Shown here one piece after another: positions 24,131 through 36,276 of a stretch of 64,000 nucleotides of DNA. The stretch lies in contig NC_088171.1 in assembly GCF_028769735.1 (NCBI RefSeq), forward strand, positions 140,575,917 through 140,639,916, in the 5' to 3' direction. Every line of letters begins with the position of its first letter. Within the stretch, counting starts at the first letter, position 1. Source of the stretch: Zonotrichia leucophrys gambelii. Taxonomy: Eukaryota > Chordata > Aves > Passeriformes > Passerellidae. The notes beneath the pieces are model-generated. The model was not told where the DNA came from, did not search any database, and saw only the letters and a program-made list of their open reading frames with translations. The translations under genes were made by a program, and so were the position numbers.

Positions 24131-24924
24131 AGGGTAAGCTTTGACTGACGTGGGCTCTGATCAGGTGCAGTTGGGTAGGCTGGAACCACCTCATTCCAAT
24201 TTGAGCTCTAAATATGTGTTCCAAATTTGAGTGGAGAACAAGGAACTTTGGTGAGCCATGCAGATTTAGAGCTGCCCTGTAGCACTGTTGCTCTAAAATC
24301 CTCTGATAAAAGGCAATCACTGAAATTACTGATGCCTTCTGAAATTCAGAGAGTGGGACACTGATTTAATTCTGGCACCTGAAAAAGTATCTTGTGGAAA
24401 TGCACTGAAATCTTTACTGTGACTTGTCATCACAACTTATATAGTTAGCACAAGAAAATACAGGAATATTAGATTTTTAAAAGTCTCTTGTTCTTTCATA
24501 GCTTAAGCATAAACATCATTCTTCTTAGTTCCCCGAGAGATTCAAATAATTAGGAGGACAAGGAGGATGGTGAAACAATAGATGAATTGCCTATCTCTGT
24601 CCTCTCACTGTTTGTGTTGGCTGGATGCATGCAGCAGTGGGCATGACACCAGCTTAAGGACAGGTTGCTCACATTTTTTCCGCTTGCCGAAGAGTTCTGG
24701 GAGCAGCTGTGTCTTAGCCACAACATCATTACTACAAGACTACTGCTGAATAAGAATTAAAACAGTCTTATCCTCTCTCTGAAAGGAGTAAAGTGGATGG
24801 TCTCTGAGATCCTTGAGCTTTACAGGTGGCTGAGAAGCAATTTAGGAAAGCAGGCCTGGCCCAGAGGTTTGTGGTACTTCTTGGTTCCTTCACAGACATC
24901 AACATATCTACATCTACATCTATA
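24131..24924. other. Unique non-coding sequence
   Basis: AT-rich sequence without recognisable gene, repeat or RNA. Short minus-strand frames overlap the CR1 copy to the left and lose similarity beyond it. Confidence 0.5.
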
Positions 24925-24972
24925 CAATGGTTGGACTTGATGTCTTAAACCTAAACCACTCAATGATTCTGT
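24925..24972 (+). mobile_element. CR1 LINE 3' terminus, very short
   Basis: ATGGTTGGACTTGATGTCTTAAA, then AACCT and CAATGATTCTGTAC, matches the last 50 bases of CR1 in plus orientation. Upstream sequence (CATCTACATCTATACA) is not CR1, so this is an extremely truncated insertion or the last surviving piece of an old one. Confidence 0.8.
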
Positions 24973-25060
24973 ACACATGTACATGTGTATTTGTAAACAA
25001 AAACTTATGTGTGTATGTATGTCCTGTCTATATAAGTCAAAGAGAGCAATCAATGCAGGC

Positions 25061-25092
25061 AGGGAGGGAAAAGAAAAAAAAGGAAAGAAAGG
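25061..25092 (+). repeat. Polypurine tract, 32 bases
   Basis: An uninterrupted run of A and G (AGGGAGGG then A-rich GGAAAGAAAGG). It has no coding meaning. Such tracts can form triplex DNA; nothing else marks it as functional. Confidence 0.85.
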
Positions 25093-25270
25093 CAAGATTG
25101 TCATCAAGACATTTAATAATATGAACAGGAGTTTCATGATAACTTCATGATAGTTGGTACCTGATGAAAACTGTTTAAGAATTACTTCGCTGGAAAGCCA
25201 TTAAGGAAAGCCAGCCAGATATTAGGCAACTTAAGACTGCTCGGGAAATCAAAACAAAGTTACAGGGCCA

Positions 25271-26125
25271 TTAGCTCAGTGTTGTGCTTTTGGCGGGAGA
25301 ATGGACTGTGGAGAAGGGGCCTCCAAGTCTCCCAGGTGGATTTTTCCCCTCCCTGATCAGTCCCACTGGGGACACATGTTGTTTGGAGAGAAGGCTGTCA
25401 CACACTGTCTGCCAGGGGCGGGAGTGGAGGCATTTCCCTGCCGTGCCATCTTTGCCACCCACAGTGAGCCCCGTGGGGCCTCTCCTGCAGAGGCCAGGCA
25501 CGGCCGTGCCAGCCCTGCGCTGGTGCAGGTGGGGCAGGAGTGACCTCTTGTGTCTCCACTCCTTTGTTTGCCACCAGAGGGCACAGAAGCTCAGGGCTTG
25601 GGCTCGCCTCATCCTCCTCAGGAAACCCCCAAAGGAGCCTTCCAAGCGCAGCCAGGCTTTTCTCTCCAGCTGCCTTTCTCTCCAGGCTTTGGTTGTCCCA
25701 GCTCCTCCTTCCATCTTTGGCTTCCCCCTGAGTCGTGCTTGCTCTGCTGTGCCCACGTAACTCGTGTGCACACGAGAAGCCAATAAACCACGGTAGGGGA
25801 CAGGCTGGCTGCTGGGAGCAGGACCTTGGCCACTCTGGCTCTCGCTGGGAGCGCTTTGCCAGCTGAACTGAAATTCCAGCTGTGCTGGCTTTCGGCATGC
25901 TGAGTCTGTAAACATCCCCACATTCTTTTGAGGCTGAAAGTAGGCTAGAGATACAGCAGAGAGTTTGTCTTCAAACCAGCTCATGGATTTCCTCTGCTGT
26001 TCCAGGGCTTTGCTACCTGGTGTTTGTGCAGTGCCTGTCTGCTTGCAATTCCAGTGCCTTGCACAGTCTAAGTGCCCCACTGATTGTGAAACATAGAAAA
26101 GATCTGAACAAAGGAACTTGGACAT
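25271..26125 (-). other. 284-codon open frame of doubtful coding status
   Basis: An ATG at 26125 opens a minus-strand frame that runs 284 codons to a TAA at 25271-25273, the longest non-repetitive frame in the window. The translation is rich in Ser, Gln, Arg and Trp, has no signal peptide or membrane segment that I can see, and matches no family I recognise. The lower half is GC-rich, where stop codons are rare, and frames on both strands are open there (25284-25760 plus, 25398-25898 minus), which argues against coding. It is single-exon and flanked by AT-rich non-coding DNA. It could be an unspliced lineage-specific gene, part of a long non-coding transcript, an old LTR-type insertion, or chance; chance is the most likely. 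Confidence 0.15.
25571..25584 (+). promoter_or_regulatory. CTCF core motif
   Basis: CCACCAGAGGGCAC fits the CTCF core consensus CCASYAGRKGGCRS at all 14 positions. CTCF is the vertebrate insulator and loop-anchor protein. The site lies inside a GC-rich patch of an otherwise AT-rich block, which is typical sequence context for occupied sites. It is the only perfect match I found by eye on either strand. Orientation is plus, so as a loop anchor it would be expected to pair with a minus-orientation site to the right. Confidence 0.55.
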
Positions 26126-26137
26126 TATTACAAACAA

Positions 26138-29100
26138 TCATAAAATGTGTCCTTTCTTGTTTCAGGGTTGTTACTCAGAATAACTGTACTTGTTAGCGCT
26201 AAGATAGTGCTGCCAGGCTTCCCTGGTATTCTTAGAGCATTCTGTTGAATTATAATGAATGAAGAGAAACCTTTCTGAGCCCAAATCTGAGCACTCAGGA
26301 ATCTTGCAGAAACTGCAGGTCTAGTCTATTATGTGGAGGAAACCTATTTAAATGGAGCAGTTTAATGCTGCTGAGACTTCCAGAGCAGCAAAATATTGAT
26401 ACACAAAGCTCTGGCTTTGTTTGAGCAACTCCAGTTCCTGCTTTTCTCACTAAAACATTAAAGGCCTGTCTGCATGGGCAGTTTATAATTCTACAAACTG
26501 TTGTTTTGCTATAAAAATATGACTGGTGAACTGTTGGAGACTTATAATACAATATAGTACAGTAATACTTATGGTGTCACATCTCCATTCCCATGTATTT
26601 TTGTGGTCCCCTTCCTGCCTTTCTCTCCCTTTATACCCTGCCCCAGCCAGTTGCTATGATTAAGAATATGTTACTCCCTCCAGAAATACTGATGCCCTTC
26701 TTTGAGCTCCAAAGCTCCCCTAATTCACCCTCCTCATTGCTCCTGAGGTGCCAGCATACATGCATACAAGGAGCATCAGGGGGATATCCTGGCATGGGCT
26801 CCAGGGTGGGGAAGTGCAGGTGAGAAAGGACTGGCTGTAGGACTTGTGTTGCCTGAGAAAAAGAACAGGATGTTCCTGGTATTTTATCATGGACAGTCTG
26901 ATTTAACTAATCAAAGTGAAATGCTGGGACTTTCACCTGTTTTCTGCTATACATTTTTGGCACAGCACAGGGAGGATGACAACATGCCTGATGCAGAGGA
27001 GAGGACCACCTGCCCTTGGGCCTGAAGCTGGTGGAAATCCATACCATATGGAAACAGGAGCTTTGAAGAAACAGCCAACTGTGCTTCTGGACACAGGCAA
27101 AGCATGCCAGTGTAAAGCAATCACAACTGCAGAAGGTCATTTAGGTACAAATCTTGCACAGCAACCCTGCTGTCACTGACTCAGACACACAAATGCTTTT
27201 GGAGATTGAAGTTTGCATGATCATTTGTGGCATGTATCTTGTCAGGTGCCAGGGTGTCTCATTTACTCTGCATAAGACCTTTTGGTAGCAGCAGGGGTAT
27301 CAATCCCAAGAGGCTCATTTTGAAAATAAATGTGAGGAATCACTGGGAAAGGCAATAGGCCAAAAGGTGGTAAAGAATCCTCTAGGCTGGCTCTACCAGT
27401 ACTTTAAACTGGGATTATTTTTACCTAATTAAATTGTTGTGACAGTAATCTAGCTCAGGCAAGGCGCCAGGTGAGGTACCCAGTGACCCTGGCTGGGCAG
27501 TTTGTGTTCTGCTGGTTAGTGACCACCAGACACACCAGGAAGCCTTTCCTGGCTGTTACCTGACCTGTTTAAATTACACTCTAAGATGGCAGGGTACAAC
27601 AAGGCAGTGAACATATTCTATGCACCAGAGACTGAAATTTCTATTCTGAATGAAGAGCCCTGTGGTGAGCACAATTTTGTAGCCATTCATCCTGGGGAAC
27701 AGGCACACGGACTTTATGCTGGGGACTGTGGGAGGATGTTCACAGGGGAGCAGGAGGCTGTATGGAGGTACCCTGCTATGGTGTGATCAGGACATTTGTA
27801 CAGGGCAGTGCTCTCAGCCATCTCAGTACTCGGTGTGTAAGACTCTTCCAAACTAGCTAACACATCTGGAGGGTCCTGTTTTGAAACACTACAATTGCAA
27901 TGATTTATAGCTTTGGGAAAACTAAGTGAAATAATTTGAATTGGTTTAGAACTTTGTCTTTAAACAACTCTTTATTCTTCATGTTTTTCTTTTTTTTTTT
28001 TTTTCTGGCTTTTTGGAAACCACTGATTTGTTGAAATCAAAATGTTTTGTGTCAGGGGTGGGTCTTGGCAAACAGACAGGACCCATGCAGGGTTCTGAGG
28101 AAACACTTCCTGCCAGGAAATCAGCTGCCATCAGAAAATTATTTGGTTTCTTGACAACTCACTTGGCTCATGGTCAGGGTGCCTGACTGGAGTGCAACTT
28201 TATGCACAGACTGGGCTTCCTCAAAATACAGGCTTGGGCTAGTACTATGATATGGGATTTCAGCCTTCAGCTTGGGGACATTGTGGCTTTCAGGCTTCCT
28301 GCCCTGGGTTAGAAACTTGCAAGCTCAGGGAACTTCTTTTCCCATAGTACAGAAATCTCAGTGATGGTTTCACAGTTTCTCTTTAAAATATATGAAGACA
28401 ATGACTGTCATTGTAAAAAACCATGTGGACCAAGCTGCTGCCGACGAATCATCACTGCTTCATGCAGAAAGCGTCTTTGCTGTCTATTGGTAAAATAAAC
28501 AAATTAAATAAGGATATACAAACTGAAGTGTCTTCTGCTAAAACTGGTTCTATGGTTACTGTAGGGCTCTGAAGTGGAAGTGTCATTGCAAGAATGATCT
28601 GTTCTGTTAGCCACAACAATGAGATCACTATGTCTTGGGTAGAGATAGCCTCATGAAAAAGTTTTCTGAGGCTTGTAGGTGGAATAAAGAGCCCATTTAC
28701 AACCCTCCATGGGAAGAAGAACAAGGTTAAACAGCACAGGGTATTAAATTTCTTCTGGGACAAGAGACTACTCTTTAGGGCTTAGATGGGACTGAAATGG
28801 TACATTTCAATCACGGGTTTTTTTGAAGGTTAGCATCACCCCTCAGCTCTTCTCAGAGGATGCATTATAAAGGCTTTGTCTGCACAGCAGAATCACCCTA
28901 TGATTTTATCAAGGTCTGGCATCCCTACACTGGTAAGCCAAAGTGGCAAGAGCAGTAAAAATGACACCATACAAGCTTTAGACGAAGCATTTAAGCAAAG
29001 TGTTTTGCCAGTGTTTCTAAAACATGTGAACCCTCTTACTAGCAGATGATAACATTCAGGTCCTGCATTTTCCTGACCATTGTCCTCACTGGCAGGCAGA

Positions 29101-32100
29101 TTACAGCAATTCGGTCTCCTTTGTTTTGCTGAGCAGAGCTGCTTCTATTGAGAGCTTCATCCAATCTCGGGCACTCATCAAAAAAAAAGGAATGAATTTG
29201 GACTCTAGCTAATTGAGGTTATCTTGGGGAAAATATACAGACACAAAGAGATAAATCCATGCAAGGGATGCTCACATCTCTTTGCCATGCCTTCTCTGTT
29301 ATCGAAAAAGAATGAGTGCCTTCAGCTATGCTAAATCCTTTGTTGCCTAATTCTTGCTGAAATTGCTTTATTTTCCTTTGGGGTTGACGTGGCCTCTGAT
29401 GGGACTCTACACAAAAAAAATCAAAAATATTCTACTAAGTAGATGATCAGCTGTATTTGCTACCGATTTTTCCTTGCTCCAGTTCTTCATGCAACATTCT
29501 GCCATTTGGTGATAATCTTTTTCCAGCTGATCTATCTACAGCATAGCATATTTAGTTTGATGATAGTATTTATTACATAATATAAAAGTTGTGTGTAGGA
29601 GCCAGGAATGGGGAAACACTTGGAATGAAGTCAAATACAGTCAAAATAAACATCTGAATGTCCAGCTCAGTCTTTCAGTTCTCATTCAAGTGTATTCTTT
29701 GGATGAGAATTGGGATTGAGTAAACTGTAAAACAAGAAGCCTTAATCAGATTTCTGTAGATTGGAATTGATCTCTAACAGGTATTCTGTGTAAATGGAAA
29801 ACCTTCACTATTGTAAGTGTAGCCTTTTTGAAGTCTGACATTTGCAGACAAATTCTCTTTGATGTTACCTTAGTATGCAAAATGGTTTGTAGTTTTCCTC
29901 TCTCTATTTTTTTTTTTTTTTGAATGGTACAATAATCCAAAATTACATTATTAGGTACAGCTAGATTGACCAACCAGAGGCACTTTTTTCCAGAGGTAAC
30001 TGACTGATTCACAAGTAATTGCATTGGCAGGAGTACTTAAAATCAGAAAAATCAGAGAAATGGAAAAATTCCTTAAATCAGAATATTCTAACCCGTAAAG
30101 AGGTACCTGGCATTAATTCACAGACTTGAACCAAGTGTTTTCTTGGCAATGCAAGAGCTTGTTCCATGATCAGTGAAACAAATGAAGCTTCACATCCACC
30201 GAATTTGTGTCTTATGACTACAGTTTTTACCTGTTTTATAATGCCTTAAGGTCTGGAGTATTCATAAAAATTCATCATGTAAATTCTCTGATATCAAACA
30301 GGAGGCTCCCACTGCAGTATTGATAAGTCTCTCTCTCCTATGCAGATCTCAGGGATTTTTAGTCCACAAGAGCTCAGAAAACTTTAATCCTCTGTCTTGT
30401 TGAAAATAAGATTGAATTGGTTTACAAGTGGAACATATATTTGGAAGATCACACAGATATGTATCACTCTCCCCAAGCCATAAACACACTGCATAATTAT
30501 CCAGACTGTGTTCCTTTATGACATCCTGCTGCAAATAGCTCCAACTACAGACCATTAATGTGACTCCCAAACTGATCAAGGCAGTAGAAACTATGATAAG
30601 GATTTGCCAATTACAATCTGGAAACACAGGTAAAGATACCCCTGAAAAAAAATCCATCTTTAAATTTAAATTCCTAAAAGCAATTATAGTATAACAAAAT
30701 GTTAAATGAAGGATTGCTGTCTGAGACAGCAATACAGTACAGTATAACCAGCACTGAAGGAAGAAAACTCAACCAGGATTTGTATGCAGAGAACACTGCA
30801 TTTATATATATTCCATTTGATAATTTAATAAGCTGGTCATAACACCAATCTGCCACTGCTTTCTAATCAATATAAGTATATAGTATCAACCATATTATAT
30901 TAACCTTTTACACACCATCCAGAGTGTTGTTATTAAAAGACAGTTTACATACTTTAGTAGAAAATGAGCAATGCTGATGGTTAAATGAATGGAGTTAAAC
31001 AACAATTTGTATACTACAGGTGGTTGATGGCAGTATAAATTTCTCCACTAGCATTTGTTGATAAGAAAAATCATAGTAAGTTTGCAAAATAAGAATGTAT
31101 GAAAGGTCTGTCATATCAAAGTTCTCCATTTTATAATAAGAAGCATCTAAATGTCTAACTCATGCAAAATTAAGAAATAATCAGGTCTGAATGTCACCAT
31201 CTTTACAGCAGTTCTTTTAGCCAGTTTTATATGGTAGTTGAGTTTGAGATTGTTTAAATGAGATTGTTTAAATTAAATGCCATGCTTTATTAATTAAGTG
31301 CAACAATATTTATCTTAATTATGTCTGAAATGGGTTGAGAAGCTGAGACATAATTGAGTAGAACACACACAGACTTGAGCCAGAGCAGAAAGGAAATGTT
31401 AGTTTAATGAAGAAATTTGCATAATAACACTTCATCATCTGCTGACACGTAGTTGTCTGCAGTGCTGCTGTGTCTGCTGGGCACAGACAGAGACCCCATC
31501 TTGGCTTCTGCTGGTGACCCTCTCACTCAGGAGACAGCTGGACAGAGCCTATGAAGGATGAGCTTATGCCCTCATGTGCCCAGATTTGAATGAGAAATGC
31601 ACATGAGAATATGGTATCTGGAACAGATGCATTTTGTGGGAAAAACTCTCATGCATCAGCCCTGAGAAGGCAAGGAAGATGTTTTTTATGATGATATATG
31701 ACTACTGAGGGCCTACCTGGTCACTGTAGCACATTCACAATGAATTTCTTGTCACAGTCTCATACAAGCTATAAAAGGGACAAAAGACATATGGTGGAGA
31801 AAACTGAATAGCTGACACCAGGCTGCTTCTTCGCAAAGTGTCTGGGAACTTTAAAAGACAGTGGCAAGACAGGAAAAAGCCTACGCCTAACAGAGATCAA
31901 AAGAAGTGCAGCAGCTTAAAAAGGGAACTCCTACAAGAGCAGCTGTAAAGTTGTTTGTGGGAATAGTGCTCCTTTTGGTCATATAACTGGGTGTCTGAGA
32001 GGGCTGGGACAGCCACAAAGGGATGTAGAATGCATGCTGGGGTTTTAACATGCTTTTTTCCTCTACATAATTTAATCCTGTGGTTACGTTAAACAATATT

Positions 32101-35100
32101 TTGGTCTGCTTAGTCCCTGGTTTTCACACAGATTTTCAGAAAGGAGATACAGCTGGTGTCTGAGCTTGGTCAGAGCTACTGTATTCACAAATTCTGACCT
32201 AAAACCAGGAATTGTGCTAGATTTCATCTCTACCACTACTGTACTTACAGAAGAGAGGCAAAAGAAGGCCTTTTGGGACACCATGGATATACTGGCACCT
32301 TGGGGGCTAATATCACTGATAATGGATTGTTTTCTCACTGCTACATTATCAGTTAAGATTTCAGTGCTGGTGAGCTTTTCATTATATAGAAAATAATTGA
32401 CATGCACTTGAAAAGTAGATGTTATTTTTAAAAGGATGGACCCTTTTTATATCTCTGAATTAATTGATCACCTCTCCTTGTACTCTTTGCCTTGTTTTTT
32501 CCTGCCATAACAAAACAAACCACAGCAATAACAACTCTCCAAACAAGGTCTGGGAGATCACTCAAGGTCTATCCTCTCAGAGTTACTCAACCCACTTGAC
32601 TGTGGGTGCTAACTTTCATCAGATATTTCATGTATTTACTTTCTCTAGGCCATGATAAACTGGACAAATAACCAGCGGTTTCCATCACCCCAGAAAGGGA
32701 TGGCAACTACAGGTGAAGCCTCCTTAGAACTTTAGGCAAATGTCTGACTTCAGAGAAGAGTACGAGGCTGAGTGCTGCTCCCATGGCACTATGCAAACTG
32801 CATCTGCATTTCTTGAATTTCTCCTGCCTTGTTCAAAGAGGTTTTCCCTCAGCCTGCTGGCTTCTACAGACCATCTTTCCCCATGGGAGGAAGTCAAGGT
32901 CCCTTTCTCATGGTTGAGAGTCACAGTGCATGACCTGGCTCAAGGCCCATCCCACCTGATTTTACTCCTTTGACAGTGGCATTTACAATAAAAACCAATG
33001 ACTGTACAGTTCAGAGGGGCTACATGGGTCATCTGCATGTAAGATCTTTGTCATCTCTGAAGGTGTCTTCTGGCCTCTTTCCATCAACTGCAGAGAGAAT
33101 TTGCAGCAAATGGCCTTGAAATCTACATGGTTCAGTTACATTCCCAAAGTCGGATAGAATAAATCCTCAAAGGAGTGCCTAAATTTGAAGTGTTGCTATG
33201 CTCAGTATTGCAATTCCTAATTTATTTTTTTTCCTTCAGGAACTTGTTATTTCAATGTTGAATTTCTGAGTTTCTGTATAGCCTGGGCTAATATCTAAGA
33301 GCAACTTCCTATGCCTAAACATCTAGTGCCATGTGAGATGCTGTAGTGTGTCCAGTATAAAGATGACAGACCCAGTGTAAGATGTGTCTTTCTGGAGCAG
33401 CCAGAGGCAGAGGGCCATAAAAAATACTCTGTGGCACTTTTCTTTTTTGCAACTGAATTAATCCCCAGTTAATATAAAGTGAATGTAAATATGCAAGAAT
33501 GTGAGAGAATTGGTTACCTTAAATCTTTGTGAGTCCAACTCTTAAACTTCTGTTATCATAGCTCACCTGTTATCCTTAACACTGGATAACAAATACAGTA
33601 GCCACATCTCACTGAGGGCTCCCAGCCCCTGCTGGTGCACAGTGGTCTGTGTTAGCCCAGCTCCACAGACTAAATGGTGTGTTTGAACAGATGCAGGTCC
33701 TGGAAAGCTGCTGTCTATTAAAAATATGTATTAACAGTTTCCTTGAACTCCCTCTGTGATACCATAGGTCATCAAAATATTTCTTTAGAACAAAAAATAC
33801 TCATCCTTTTTGCAAAGAACATATTGACAGAAACACAACCCCATCAAACTATCCTGCTTCTCTTGTTAGGAGCACCATCACATGTAAACCAGATGTTGTG
33901 AATCCACATAATCTACCAAGTCTGAAAAAGTCATACATTATAAAACAACTGTTCTGTATTTGTAGCTAGAGATAGTGAGATGGATAGAAAGATCAGCTGA
34001 GTAGCAGTAAAGGGAAAGCCAAAGTGAATTACCAAGTATTCAGCATTCCCTCTTCTCAGTAGCCATAGCTGACTAATCTTTTGTTCAGGGTAAACTTTTT
34101 TAAACTCTTTTATAAATGGACTGGGCAGGACAAGCAGTATAGACTAGATCAAAGCCTTAACTGATGAAGACAGGGTAAATCAAACACTCACAGGTGAATC
34201 AAATCAATGAAACATATCCAGACAAAATAAACAAAGCCAGTATTCAGGATTTCAAATTATTTACTGCAGTCTTCACACTGCTCTACTGCATCAACACACT
34301 CTCATTGTGTGGATGCAAGTTGTAACAGTTCCCCAGGTAAACAAACCAACTTCTTGTAAACAAAATTTTTAATTAACTGGTCTCATCCACATCATGGATG
34401 CAAAAGCATGTGAGCAGCCACGCTCAGGGCCAGCTTGAGCTTGAGTTCAGTGGGACTTGGTGCAACTTCTGCACCATAAGGACAGGGCTGTGCAGAGTGG
34501 GCAGCAGCTGGCCCTGGCTGCAGGATAGGTCCAGTTTGACTCCCAGCAGGTAGAATTGCCAGAAGCACAACTGTGGGGCCATACAGTGTATGTCCAGCCA
34601 GAGGAGGGTGCAGGGACAGAGATCCCTTGTATGGGGAGCTATTTCCAGCCTCCCATTAGTCTGGATAACAGAGAGCTGACAGCATCGGCAAAGACACTTT
34701 AATGCTGATACAGTTTGTGCTTGTGCTAGGGCTTTTGCTGGTATGTGTATGACACAGAAGAAATTGCAAATTTAACTAAATCTCTATGTTGGTCAAAGTA
34801 TATGCTTGATCAAATAAAGAGAGAAACATATGAAATAATGTTTAAATCAGTTAAAATAAATGTACAGGTGGAAATGGCCAATTTCTTCTGTAGCTAATTT
34901 AATGCTCGCACTATGAGCTCAAGATTGGCAGATATGGAAGTTTACAAAAAAATGAATTTTTTTTCTATTTCTTCCTTTCTCCTGAACATTTACAAACTTC
35001 AAAGACTTCACTGAATTAATAATTTAAAAATATTTTTATAGTTTATTTATGTGTACTGAGTGAGGTGGATTAATATCATTAAAAGAGCTGATACATGCCA

Positions 35101-36255
35101 CCCATTTTGACTCACAGGCTTTGACTCTGCACAAAAATTACATAAGAATAATTTTCTTTTTTTCTCTTTTTGGCTACATGGCCAAAAAGTTCATGTGAAC
35201 TCTGAAGTAGTTAAAAACCATAATCACTGGCCTTACGTTATCTGTCATGGCAATAAAAATCTATGAAAATGATTCATATGGTGCAGGTGAGATCACCATA
35301 GTTCTTTTGAAATATGGACCTGTGTGTGTTTTATTCAGTATATGCTGGAGATTGCCTGATGCAAATTAATTTTATGGAAAATTAAGCAGATCACCACAGC
35401 TGCACTTCACAACTGCCAGAGATTTCTGTAACTGGCAATTTTCCAGCAAGCCTGCTAAGAAAGAGCTGAAAAGTTTACCACAAGCAGCTAGGCTGAGGCA
35501 GACTCCAGGACTGAAACAAACTGGCTGTCATTTTACCATGTGATTACTCATAAATGTATTGAATATTGGATTTTGAAAGTCAGATTGTTTATCACTCTAA
35601 AGAGACATGTTAGAAATCATTGTATCAAAATTCATTACTAGTATTAATTTTAGGCTATTCCATTGCCTAGAAAATTTGACATCTTTTGACTTTTATAATA
35701 TTTATTCTAGCTCCCAAAAGACAATATCTTATGAATTACCTCATAGGTTTAAGGAAGGAGCAATTTGGAAGTATTACTTTGGCTAAATATTTAAGCCATT
35801 TGTGACTATAAGTTAAGCTTTTAATTTCAATGATAAAAAGCTAATTCAGCAAACTATAATAATAGTCTTATTATTTATTGATCTTATCATATTACTGGCA
35901 GAAAAATGAGGTGAGCAAACTGAGAGGATAGACTTGTCAGGGTACCAGAGGGAAGCTCTATAGAGACAGTCTCAGCTGAAGGTCCACCTCTAAAACCACA
36001 ATTTAAAATGAAGACTCCCCTGGATTGTTGAGACCACAGGTCTTGGCTCTCGGCAGGGGGATTTTTTTGCTGCCTTAAATCAGGATGGCAGAGGCGAAGA
36101 GTAGGGGCAATGATGGAGAGTGAAGTTTGCTAAATGTGGTTTTAACAGTTAATTCAACATTTCAGAATGGTTTCATATGCAGCAACAGAGAGCACAAGCA
36201 GACCCTACATTTCCTTTGAAATTTCCCTACTAACCTTCAAAAAATGTTTCTCTCC
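26138..36255. other. Unique AT-rich non-coding sequence, 10 kb
   Basis: No transposon or gene is recognisable over about 10 kb. Homopolymer runs of 15 T lie near 27990-28004 and 29907-29921. A 14-bp tandem duplication is at 31246-31273. The minus-strand frame 30349-30732 (127 codons) has a good acceptor-like site inside it and a hydrophobic stretch, and is discussed as a candidate exon only. The short plus frame at 27586-27786 begins with ATG in fair context but has no identity. Confidence 0.55.
31246..31273 (+). repeat. 14-bp tandem duplication
   Basis: GAGATTGTTTAAAT occurs twice head to tail without mismatch. It is a small replication-slippage duplication in AT-rich unique sequence. Confidence 0.9.
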
Positions 36256-36276
36256 TTTTTTTTTTTTTTTTTTTTT
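36256..36276 (+). repeat. Poly(T) run, 21 bases
   Basis: The longest homopolymer in the window. The sequence on either side is unique and shows no transposon body, so it is probably a slippage product, although a degraded minus-strand processed insertion cannot be excluded. Confidence 0.9.

Noticed and set aside
23908..24189. 93-codon minus frame as a host gene
   Set aside because: Its second half is the C-terminal end of CR1 ORF2, so it belongs to a transposon remnant.
27586..27786. 66-codon ATG frame as a small protein gene
   Set aside because: Length is expected by chance, and no promoter, splice site, homologue or repeat structure supports it.
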